Part shown: positions 8,000 to 15,433 of the stretch, piece by piece
Numbering within the stretch: position 1 is the first letter of the stretch
Layout of the letters: every line of letters begins with the position of its first letter
IMG/VR virus record: IMGVR_UViG_3300009503_000092
Span: 1-29,647 of that record
Source of the DNA: a virus
Length of the DNA stretch: 29,647 nt
Direction: 5' to 3' (one strand)
The notes under the pieces: model-generated
Database searches by the model: none
The model's input: the letters and a program-made list of their open reading frames with translations, nothing else
Told to the model about the DNA's origin: nothing
Translations under genes and position numbers: made by a program

Positions 8000-9811
8000 T
8001 TATTTTAATTTGTTTTCTAACTTTAATATTCTGTTTTCAAGGTCGGAAACTCTTTGTTCTAATGCTTCCCGTTTTGAAATCTCCTCTTTTAATGCTGAAT
8101 GCAAATATCCAATCCAACCCAAAAGGTCTATTCCTTGAACATTACCATTTTCATCAACAACAAGTATCTCTTGTGGCACTTCTGGGTCGTCAATCATTAT
8201 TCCTATTCTTTCGGTAGTATATTTGGGTAATTTTGATTTTCTATCAATAAGTTCTTGTTTCTTTTGCTCAAACTTATTAACAACCACAGAAATGTCATCC
8301 TTAAGTTTTTCTTTAAGTTGATGGTTTTTATCAAAGAATTCTTTTGTTATTATCATTTTGTTTGGAATATTTATCCCCGTTTCACTCTGTGTGTCTGGTT
8401 TTAATTCCACCTCAATTGCAACTTCATTATCAGAAACTAATGGTTTTTTCTTCCATTTATAAATTGGTATTGACTTAAATTTATCTAATACTGATATGTT
8501 TTGAGAAACAATATCTTTATGTTCTCTATCACAAGGATATGTTGTCCAACTGTCAGCAATGGGGTCAGTTGTAGAATTCTGTTGAACTGTTAAAATATTG
8601 GGAACAGATGATACACCGATACCAACATTCCCCTTAAGGTATGTTTGGGTTATCGCATCGTTTCCTAACACAACAGTATTGCTCCCCTGTCCTACAGCAT
8701 TATATCCAATCACTATTTCATTAGTATCACCATTATTTAAAGATTTTGTATTAGTCCCAACAAAAACAGATTGTGTGGTTGTTTGGTTTGGATTACTGGT
8801 AGAGGTATATGTCCCCGCATCACGTCCAATAGCGGTATTACTAACCCCAGTTGTATTTGAATATAAGGAATGGTATCCAACAGCCGTATTATTATCACCA
8901 GTTGAATAGAATAGTGATTGAAAACCAATAGCAATATTTGCACTTGATGTTGTGTTTGAATACAACGCCTTCAATCCAATGGCAATATTATTAGCACCAG
9001 AAGTATTTGAATATAAGGGTTGTTGTCCTATTGCAATATTATTGCTTCCAATACTAACAGATTTTAATGCTTGATACCCAACCGCTGTATTGCCAGTCCC
9101 CGAACTACTAACCCCAGATTGATATCCCAAAAAGGTGGCGTAACCAGCATCGTCAAAATAGATATAATTATTAACTTTTAATTCACCGTTTATTGTTAAT
9201 TGTGCAAGGGAACTATCCCAAGTTAACCTATCATCCCCAGTAAAAACTCCATTGTAATTAAATTGAACCGTATTATTATTACCGCCTGGAGTTCCACCAC
9301 TTACTACAGTATCCCATATAAGCGTAGAACCATCTGTTTTGAGATATTTTCCGCTATTGCCAGAGACCGTAGGTAGGGTAAGAACTTCATTTGTTTTTAG
9401 TATTTTTGCGGAATTACTAATTTTTGTTTCTGTAATTGTCCAATCAGCAATATCAGATGATTGAATTGGATAATTACCTGGATATGAATTTATCAACGAG
9501 ATTTTCCAATCAACATATTTTTTGTTTGGTATTTGACTATCACTAATAAATAAACTTGTATCATTGGTAATAAAATCTGAATACTTCCAAATGTCGTATA
9601 GTGTTTTCACTCCACCTAACATATCACTTAAGTTTTCTCCACTTATTCTTCCATTAAATTCATTATAAATTGTATCAAAATTAGCGTTTATTTGGGAACT
9701 TTTAATTGTTCGACCAGGTGAAAAAGTGTAAGGTTTTTGTATTATATATGCAAAAAGTAAACTTATCCCAAAAACAGATGAACAAAAGAACAATATTCCA
9801 GTTTTTTTCAT
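8000..9811 (-). CDS. Tail fibre/spike with YadA-head-like repeats and C-terminal S74 intramolecular chaperone
   Basis: The product has 603 residues. The N-terminus (MKKTGILFFCSSVFGISLLF) looks like a signal peptide or membrane anchor, unusual for a fibre. It is followed by a segment YTFSPGRTIKSSQINANF common in tail-fibre heads. Residues about 238-390 hold repeated N-x-A-[IV]-G-x-x-[AS]-L units like the YadA/Hep_Hag beta-roll, probably trimeric. Residues about 420-603 are a Peptidase_S74 chaperone: CDREHKDI at 427-434, then a IPIYKWKK strand, an RIGIMIDDPEVP strand, and a C-terminal coiled coil. In this family a Ser and a Lys five residues on form the self-cleaving dyad; here Ser is Cys427 with Lys432 kept. 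The chaperone would trimerise the fibre and then cut itself off. The start is set by GGGAGG before ATG 9811, inside the end of the upstream gene. Confidence 0.88.
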   Translation of the reverse strand: MKKTGILFFCSSVFGISLLFAYIIQKPYTFSPGRTIKSSQINANFDTIYNEFNGRISGENLSDMLGGVKTLYDIWKYSDFITNDTSLFISDSQIPNKKYVDWKISLINSYPGNYPIQSSDIADWTITETKISNSAKILKTNEVLTLPTVSGNSGKYLKTDGSTLIWDTVVSGGTPGGNNNTVQFNYNGVFTGDDRLTWDSSLAQLTINGELKVNNYIYFDDAGYATFLGYQSGVSSSGTGNTAVGYQALKSVSIGSNNIAIGQQPLYSNTSGANNIAIGLKALYSNTTSSANIAIGFQSLFYSTGDNNTAVGYHSLYSNTTGVSNTAIGRDAGTYTSTSNPNQTTTQSVFVGTNTKSLNNGDTNEIVIGYNAVGQGSNTVVLGNDAITQTYLKGNVGIGVSSVPNILTVQQNSTTDPIADSWTTYPCDREHKDIVSQNISVLDKFKSIPIYKWKKKPLVSDNEVAIEVELKPDTQSETGINIPNKMIITKEFFDKNHQLKEKLKDDISVVVNKFEQKKQELIDRKSKLPKYTTERIGIMIDDPEVPQEILVVDENGNVQGIDLLGWIGYLHSALKEEISKREALEQRVSDLENRILKLENKLK

Positions 9812-10038
9812 AATATCCTCCCTGTTGAAACAAATGCTATTACTCCATCGTTAAATAATACACAAGTATTACTGTTTTCCGTTATTCTAAAATAAACTAT
9901 TTTCCCTCGTGCAGTAGTATCAAAATATCCTTTTGCTAACCACCATTCATATTTTAACACATCAAATTTACTTACATCAAATATAGCACTATCATATTTG
10001 GGAATAGTTCCAGGTATTGTAATATTTATTGGGTTCAT
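9808..10038 (-). CDS. Small tail-region protein of 76 residues, unknown
   Basis: I do not recognise this protein. It has MNPINITIPGTIPKYDSAIF at the start, an aromatic centre (YEWWLAKGYFDTT) and a beta-strand-rich second half (KIVYFRIT, CVLFNDGVIAFVSTG). Its ATG overlaps the TGA of the nozzle gene and its TGA overlaps the ATG of the fibre gene, so all three are translationally coupled. It may be a small virion or fibre-attachment protein, judged only from its position between nozzle and fibre. Confidence 0.65.
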   Translation of the reverse strand: MNPINITIPGTIPKYDSAIFDVSKFDVLKYEWWLAKGYFDTTARGKIVYFRITENSNTCVLFNDGVIAFVSTGRIL

Positions 10039-12347
10039 ATTATTGTTCCTTTTTCGGTATAAGTTTCAACATTTATCGTTGTATTGTCTAAACTTGCAAC
10101 CCTGAAAGCAAACCTCTTAAAAAGTTTATCAACATATTCATTACCACAAGAGTAATATTTAGTCAATAATTCTACCTGAATGTTTTGTAAATTATCCATA
10201 AAATATAATTCTGAAGCGTCAGCAAACACATATACTATACCATTTTTAGCACCATAAAGTTTATTACTTGCCACACAATAACAATCAAAGTCAAGGGTAT
10301 GTTCTCCATACCATCCAGATGTTTCCCTGTTTTTCATACTTGCCCATAATTCAACCCTTTGGCTATCAGAGTTGGTATAACTCAATCGTAAGAAATCACC
10401 ATAAAAAGTTAAATGGTTTTTCTTGATAGCGTTTGTGCTTGTATCTCTTGCTCTGGTTCCCAAAACACCACTTAATATTGGACTTATTAAATCCCCAATT
10501 GAAACAACATTTAAAGACACATCTAACACATAAACATTATCATTTGAAACAAAAACTAAACCAAACGGACAATTAGTAATTAAATTTTGTCCTTCAACTG
10601 TTTTTCCATCAAAAATTTTGGAAACATATTCTAATGCTGTTCCAAAGGCAACAATATAACCACAGTTTTCGCAACCAACAAAAAGAAAATTAGCTATATC
10701 CTGCGTTAATACATTTCTTGTTATTACCTCTATCCCTGTTATTTTATTGGCAGTAGATAGGTTTATTACATTACTGGCTTCAAATTGATTAAAAATCAGG
10801 TTTTTTGAGAAATATAAATTATAATCATCCGCTACCCATAACCTATCTTTAAAAAACTTTAAGTATTTACCCTTTGGAACATTTAGGGCATTATAAGTAT
10901 TTTTTAATAAAACACAATATGGAATAGTAGTATTATTGCTTGGTGATTGTTCTGTGCCGTGTTGCGGATTTTCATCGTTGTAATAATAATTGGTTGTTTC
11001 GCCTATCAAATAACTATTTCTATAAATTTTATAACTATTTGCACCTTCAATACCCTCAAATTCAACCAGAACCCCTGTTGTTGTATCTGATGTCGGTAAT
11101 GGTATAACTGATGGAAATGTGCCTGTATCATAATAAAAAGTTGTGTCAGGATTATAAATTGTAGTCAGAAGATAAAAACCTGGTTCAGGGTATCCATAAC
11201 CCCCCGTTGCAATGTATTCATAAATATTGTATCCCTTAACTAAAGGAGATGGTTTTTCCCAAGTAATTTTTATTCCTCGTATATTATCTTCTCCTACTCC
11301 TGGTGGTGAAATATCTTGTGTTTCCCTATTATCATAAGTGTCCGTCCAGGTAGTGGCATTAGACGGCAAAACTTTTATCAATTTATCATTACAATAAACC
11401 CTGATATAATCTATTTCGCTTTGTGAAGAATATGGTTGTTGAATGTCTATTCTTACACCTGATGTATTATTTGAAAGGGTAATCTGTTGCGAATGAGAAC
11501 CTGTTTCTGCAAAATCAGAAAGATTTTCTACCCTTTTTATCCCTGTTAGTTTGTATGTATAAGTTCCTGCTGGAATTGATCCGCCATTAGCCACTGCGGT
11601 TAAAGTAAAATTGGGTGCATATAAAACATATACATTATAAGCATATTCTTGACTTGGTAAACTTTCACCACCACCTTGTATAATAGAGGTAATTTTATAC
11701 CTATGCATTCCTGGCCAACAATGCCCATAACATCTTGCCTGGCTATAGGGATTAGGTAAAGCATTTGTTATTTGTGGTGGTGGAACTTTTTGTATTGTAA
11801 TAGATGCTGCTGGTGAAGCAATTGTTCTATAACCATTTCCGTTTACCCCGCAATACAGATAATTATAAGTGCCTTCTGGTAGTGTTCCTTTTGATTGTGT
11901 TAAAGTAGGTTTATTTGATGGGTTATCTAATTTAAGACCTATAACCCTGATTTGACCCAATCCATCTATAAGATAAAATTTATTATTAAATCGTTCAATA
12001 TTATAATTTCCATCAACTTGTCCCAAATCATCCCAAGGGGGCTGTTGACCAAACCAATAACCATTATATTCTACAAAAACCCTATCATTACCTTGACCTT
12101 GCGGGTATTTAACAATTACTATCCAGGTGTTTACATCGGGATAGTATTTAAAACACAACACTTTCTCTATATTTGGAAATGGTTCCAAAATGGAACGAAC
12201 ATAGCGATAGCCATCTCTTTTCCTCAAAACACCTTGAACAAATGGTATTAAATTTTGTGTTTTTAAACAGGCAGATAAATTCCCCTTTGTTGGCGGATTT
12301 AAGACATCTATACCGTTATTAAAATCGGGTATTTGATAGTATTCCAT
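10035..12347 (-). CDS. Tail nozzle / tail tubular protein B-like, with FN3-like modules
   Basis: The product has 770 residues. The N-terminus (YYQIPDFNNGIDVLNPP, then PFVQGVLRKRDGYRYV) and the C-terminal propeller-like part (FKDRLWVADDYNLYFSKNL, then ITGIEVITRN and GYIVAFGTA) follow the layout of podovirus tail tubular protein B / nozzle proteins: 'F.GGl..rdp.. ...GRLWVA...LYFS... ITGI...v..lf...'. The middle (about residues 160-480) contains several beta-sandwich units with the FN3-type ending 'G-x-Y-x-[VL]-Y', for example PAGTYTYKLTGI, KGYNIYEYI and GANSYKIYRN. These are absent from T7 gp12 and are likely surface decorations. The protein would form the hexameric tube that conducts DNA at the distal tail. 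There is only a poor AGAGG 12 bases before the ATG. Confidence 0.78.
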   Translation of the reverse strand: MEYYQIPDFNNGIDVLNPPTKGNLSACLKTQNLIPFVQGVLRKRDGYRYVRSILEPFPNIEKVLCFKYYPDVNTWIVIVKYPQGQGNDRVFVEYNGYWFGQQPPWDDLGQVDGNYNIERFNNKFYLIDGLGQIRVIGLKLDNPSNKPTLTQSKGTLPEGTYNYLYCGVNGNGYRTIASPAASITIQKVPPPQITNALPNPYSQARCYGHCWPGMHRYKITSIIQGGGESLPSQEYAYNVYVLYAPNFTLTAVANGGSIPAGTYTYKLTGIKRVENLSDFAETGSHSQQITLSNNTSGVRIDIQQPYSSQSEIDYIRVYCNDKLIKVLPSNATTWTDTYDNRETQDISPPGVGEDNIRGIKITWEKPSPLVKGYNIYEYIATGGYGYPEPGFYLLTTIYNPDTTFYYDTGTFPSVIPLPTSDTTTGVLVEFEGIEGANSYKIYRNSYLIGETTNYYYNDENPQHGTEQSPSNNTTIPYCVLLKNTYNALNVPKGKYLKFFKDRLWVADDYNLYFSKNLIFNQFEASNVINLSTANKITGIEVITRNVLTQDIANFLFVGCENCGYIVAFGTALEYVSKIFDGKTVEGQNLITNCPFGLVFVSNDNVYVLDVSLNVVSIGDLISPILSGVLGTRARDTSTNAIKKNHLTFYGDFLRLSYTNSDSQRVELWASMKNRETSGWYGEHTLDFDCYCVASNKLYGAKNGIVYVFADASELYFMDNLQNIQVELLTKYYSCGNEYVDKLFKRFAFRVASLDNTTINVETYTEKGTII

Positions 12348-12366
12348 TTATGTTATGCCTCTTATT

Positions 12367-12999
12367 TTATAATCTAAATCTGTAATATCTCCTTCTTGGA
12401 TACGCATATTTTGACAATTGTATTCTTCCCGAACCATCCAAATCAGGAGATACTCTTTTGTGTTCTACTAACATTTTTTCAAGTTTTAATTCTTCTGCCG
12501 TGCTATCTAATCTATCATATTGTAAAACATAAATATATGATACCTGTTGTATTATTTTATCACTAAAAAAGACACTACTGTTCTCGTCTAAATTCTGATA
12601 CTTTGAAAAATAATTCATAGTAAAACCTAAACTTCTATCTGGTATTGGTGAAAAATATAAGTTGTTTTCAAAAACAGAAACATATTTTGGCAATCCTCTC
12701 TGTGATTTAAACAGAATAAATTCTCTATCATCAATATCATTTACTTCAATTGGATAAGTCATATTTTGATAAACACAATAAGCATTAAGTATTTTATTAT
12801 AATCATCAGGAAGTAAAATATTAGATTGTCCTTCAATAAGTTGAATAGAATAACTTTTTCTTAATTCCTGCCAATTATAAATTTTTGTTTGGTCTTCTAT
12901 CCAGGATATAACATTTTTCACAACATTGTTATAAATATCGGTATTTCCAGAAGCATTTGCTTTTTCTAAAACTATGTCAATGTTTTCTTTAATGGTCAT
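12367..12999 (-). CDS. Head-tail adaptor / tail tubular protein A-like
   Basis: The product has 210 residues, the right size for podovirus adaptors (about 200). The hallmarks are an N-terminal helical part ending in WIEDQTKIYNWQELRKSY, then 'LPDDYNKILNAY', 'GLPKYVSVFENNLYFSPIPD' and 'FTMNYFSKYQNL', the order seen in gp11-type adaptors: LP-x-D, G-x-P-x-Y, L-x-x-x-P-x-P-D, Y-[YF]-x-K. It ends in a basic/aromatic tail (RRRYYRFRL). It should form a ring between portal and nozzle, which fits its place one gene before the nozzle. AAGGGGTTAAT precedes the ATG. Confidence 0.82.
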   Translation of the reverse strand: MTIKENIDIVLEKANASGNTDIYNNVVKNVISWIEDQTKIYNWQELRKSYSIQLIEGQSNILLPDDYNKILNAYCVYQNMTYPIEVNDIDDREFILFKSQRGLPKYVSVFENNLYFSPIPDRSLGFTMNYFSKYQNLDENSSVFFSDKIIQQVSYIYVLQYDRLDSTAEELKLEKMLVEHKRVSPDLDGSGRIQLSKYAYPRRRYYRFRL

Positions 13000-13000
13000 A

Positions 13001-13207
13001 TTAACCCCTTATTACACCAATACTAACCTCTGGATGTTTTTCTGACGATTTTACTTTTTCTCGTTCCCAATTTATTTTTTCATCAAGATATTTAAGATAT
13101 GCAATTAAATCAGGACTACCAACTACTTCACCCTGATAAACCTCACCATTGATTGTAATAACATTTTGCAGGATACATTTCTCTTTTTTAAAATTCTTTT
13201 TTTTCAT
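13001..13207 (-). CDS. Small basic protein of 68 residues, unknown
   Basis: The product starts with a Lys-rich stretch (MKKKNFKKEK), continues with a hairpin-like segment TINGEVYQGEVVGSPDLIAY and a helix LKYLDEKINWEREKVK. I do not recognise the family. It lies between capsid and adaptor genes, where small head-completion or decoration proteins are often encoded, but nothing in the sequence proves that role. Its ribosome site (GGGGAGGATAA) touches the GC-rich hairpin described at 13215-13255, so its translation may depend on that structure. Confidence 0.68.
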   Translation of the reverse strand: MKKKNFKKEKCILQNVITINGEVYQGEVVGSPDLIAYLKYLDEKINWEREKVKSSEKHPEVSIGVIRG

Positions 13208-13214
13208 TTATCCT

Positions 13215-13255
13215 CCCCGTAGGGATGGGGAGAGGGGACAAAGCCCCCCCTCCCC
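13215..13255 (-). promoter_or_regulatory. Two competing GC-rich hairpins after the capsid gene
   Basis: Read on the minus strand, bases 13255-13245 pair with 13237-13227 (GGGGAGGGGGG with CCCCTCTCCCC, 11 pairs, one G-U), leaving a 7-base loop. The CCCC at 13230-13227 can instead pair with GGGG at 13218-13215, which abuts the ribosome site of the next gene. No U-run follows, so it is not a standard intrinsic terminator. In an otherwise AT-rich genome it stands out. It may limit read-through or stabilise the capsid mRNA, like the T7 terminator after gene 10, and may control the next gene's start. Confidence 0.6.
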
Positions 13256-13266
13256 CATTATACAGA

Positions 13267-14502
13267 TTAGTATGCAGAGGCGCTCTCAATTTTCGCAATA
13301 AAATCCTGATTGAGTATTATTGTTTTGAAAAACGCCTTCCATCCTGTTTTCCTTCTCTGTGCAAGTGGGTCGCTATCTGTTGCCTGTGCTGGAGTAATAT
13401 ACCTTTCAACAGCAGATAGGTCGGTTATACCATATGCACCTTTACCAATAATAAATGTGTTGTGAACTGTAACCCCACTTGCTGGAGCAACTGGTGCTAA
13501 ATCTCCAGATGCGTTTAGTGATGTAATAACAACATTTGAACCTGCTGCATTTGCAGATGAAACTAATCTCTTTGCCGCTGAAGATGTTCCTACATAAACA
13601 TCATAGATGTAGTTTGTATCAGACGGCATTGTTGCTGTTATTTTACCAGCACCATTACCCCCAGAAATTGTTACACTTTTATCCTGTGAAATGGTTTCTT
13701 CAAAGCCAGTGAGGATATTTCTTCCTACCACTGAAACATAGTAAGTTCCATCAGCAAGGTTTCCACCACTTGTTGCACCAGTGGCTGTTATGGCGGCAAT
13801 ACCTATATATTTCTGAACAAAGTTGCTTCTAACCCATCTTACACCCATCCACATTCCTATTTCACCCGCAAACAACGCCTTAATATTTGAGTATTGTGCT
13901 GCAGGCAGGAATGTGCTATCGCCCACAATATCCATTTCTACTGATGGGTCAACCACTCCACCATAATATTCACCATCAATTGGCTCGGCTCCCTTATTTC
14001 TCAAGAACGCCACTGCTTTTTTGATGGTATTGGTAGAAAGAATATCACTTGCTCCAATACCACTTCTGGCAGTTATACTACCAGGATAGAAAACATTAGC
14101 AACTGCCTGTAAAACCCTCTGGATTTCTCTATCCCTTGTTTCAGAATAAGCCATAGCCAATCTTTCCTGTGAAACCCTTAAAACAGGATGGTAGAGGGTT
14201 AATTCAGCAACATCAGTAAGAGTAACATATTGCCCCCATTGCTCCGCAACACCTGTTACCTGACTAATACTCATAGATGAACCATCAGGCGTTGTTCCTT
14301 CTGTAAGCGGAGTTGTCGGCAGTGCCAACCTTTCATATCTTACTGCTCTCCATACCTTACCTGAACCTTTTTCAAACTCAAGTTTGTCTGCAAAGTTTTC
14401 AAATCTTAAATTCCTTTGTGCCAATCTCAACAAATCTTTCGCTAAAAACTCCCTTATGTCATAGGAAAGAGTTGTTGCGGTGTTAAGATTTTCATTAGCC
14501 AT
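13267..14502 (-). CDS. Major capsid protein, N4-gp56 family, with inserted Ig/FN3-like domain
   Basis: The product has 411 residues. The HK97-fold signature of the N4-gp56 capsid family is clear: GSGKVWRAVRYERLALP at 46-62, PLTEGTTPDG at 65-74, WGQYVTLTDV at 89-98, a long spine helix with ETRDREIQRVLQ at 121-132, VDPSVEMDI at 184-192, and GEIGMWMGVRWVRSNF at 213-228. The final conserved strand (NTFIIGKGAYG, 348-358) is separated from this by a Gly/Thr/Ser/Ala-rich beta insert of about 115 residues (233-345) with ADGTYYVSVVG and YIYDVYVG strands, resembling an Ig/FN3-type surface domain. It should form the icosahedral shell. The scaffold gene lies just upstream. AGGGGGATAAGTAAAA precedes the ATG. 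Confidence 0.9.
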   Translation of the reverse strand: MANENLNTATTLSYDIREFLAKDLLRLAQRNLRFENFADKLEFEKGSGKVWRAVRYERLALPTTPLTEGTTPDGSSMSISQVTGVAEQWGQYVTLTDVAELTLYHPVLRVSQERLAMAYSETRDREIQRVLQAVANVFYPGSITARSGIGASDILSTNTIKKAVAFLRNKGAEPIDGEYYGGVVDPSVEMDIVGDSTFLPAAQYSNIKALFAGEIGMWMGVRWVRSNFVQKYIGIAAITATGATSGGNLADGTYYVSVVGRNILTGFEETISQDKSVTISGGNGAGKITATMPSDTNYIYDVYVGTSSAAKRLVSSANAAGSNVVITSLNASGDLAPVAPASGVTVHNTFIIGKGAYGITDLSAVERYITPAQATDSDPLAQRRKTGWKAFFKTIILNQDFIAKIESASAY

Positions 14503-14520
14503 TTTTACTTATCCCCCAAA

Positions 14521-15141
14521 TTAAAACTTAATATCCTTTAATTTTTCTGCCATCTCATCAATGGTTTCTGGTTTCTTTATGGGGACTTTTGTAGAACGGG
14601 TTTCAGGTAGTGGTTCTTGTTTACTCTTTTTAACTGGCACTTTTTGTGTCCCAGAAGATGATGGTTTTGTTAAAACCTCTTTGGCTTTTAGCAACGCATA
14701 TACTTCCTGTCTGCTTCTGTTCTCTCCACGCCTTCTCATATCAGCAAGCGTTTCTTCAACCCTATCTGCATATTTATCGTAATCTGAATATGTTTGCCTT
14801 GCCACGAGTTTATCCAATTGGTCATATGTTGTTGCTAAAGCCATTTTGAGTGTTTTAACTTCATTTTTTAATGCCTTGACTGTTGGGTCAAGAAATTCCT
14901 CTTCCTCATCTTGGTTGGGCTGTTGTTGCTGTGCTTGTAGTGCCTTTAATGTTTCCTCGTAAATCCTGACCCGTTCTGCCAATTCCCTTATTCTGTCCTC
15001 TGCCCTTGAATAAGATGGCTTTTGTTGTTCCTGCTCCCGTTCAGGAACTTCCTCGTTTTCTTCGGGAGTTCCTTCTTCGCCAGTGGACGGACTGGCAACT
15101 TCTTCATTTTCGTCCATAATTTCTTTTCTTTCATCTTCCAT
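14521..15141 (-). CDS. Capsid scaffolding protein
   Basis: The product has 206 residues, strongly charged. The N-terminal 50 residues are Glu-rich (for example EEGTPEENEEVPEREQEQQ), the centre is a coiled coil (residues about 48-130, including RAEDRIRELAERVRIYEETL), and the C-terminus is Lys-rich (KVPVKKSKQEP, then VPIKKPETIDEMAEKLKDI). This acidic-coil-basic layout, with the basic end that binds capsid subunits, is that of phage scaffolds. The gene's place between portal and capsid genes agrees. No protease motif is visible, so it is probably released rather than cleaved. AAGGAGGGATAAA gives a strong start and also contains the stop of the gene before it. Confidence 0.82.
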   Translation of the reverse strand: MEDERKEIMDENEEVASPSTGEEGTPEENEEVPEREQEQQKPSYSRAEDRIRELAERVRIYEETLKALQAQQQQPNQDEEEEFLDPTVKALKNEVKTLKMALATTYDQLDKLVARQTYSDYDKYADRVEETLADMRRRGENRSRQEVYALLKAKEVLTKPSSSGTQKVPVKKSKQEPLPETRSTKVPIKKPETIDEMAEKLKDIKF

Positions 15142-15142
15142 T

Positions 15143-15433
15143 TTATCCCTCCTTTGAGGTAGTTTTACGAGATACCTCTAACTCGTATTGTTTCTTTGCT
15201 ACTTGCAAATTGTGTTCATAAATCGTTTTTAATTTCATTGGCAAATCTATTATACCCTTTAATGCTTTAATCTCTGCTTGTATACTTAATATTGTGCTAT
15301 ATTCTTTTTCGTTTGTCAACTTTTCATATAAAATTTGTATTGCTTCATTTACATATTTTTTAATCTCATCTAACGGATTATTGTATAAATTTCTTAACCT
15401 TTCTTCCCAGTATTCTATACTATTGTTGTTCAT
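15143..15433 (-). CDS. Small coiled-coil protein of 96 residues
   Basis: This protein is almost entirely helical by appearance (YWEERLRNLYNNPLDEIKKY, then IQAEIKALKGIIDLPMKLK). It has no recognised family. Its start overlaps the 3' end of the portal gene by 14 bases with a GAGGG ribosome site inside the portal sequence, and its stop lies in the ribosome site of the scaffold gene. Such small helical proteins between portal and scaffold are common and usually unassigned. A head-assembly or portal-associated role is only inferred from position. Confidence 0.65.
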   Translation of the reverse strand: MNNNSIEYWEERLRNLYNNPLDEIKKYVNEAIQILYEKLTNEKEYSTILSIQAEIKALKGIIDLPMKLKTIYEHNLQVAKKQYELEVSRKTTSKEG

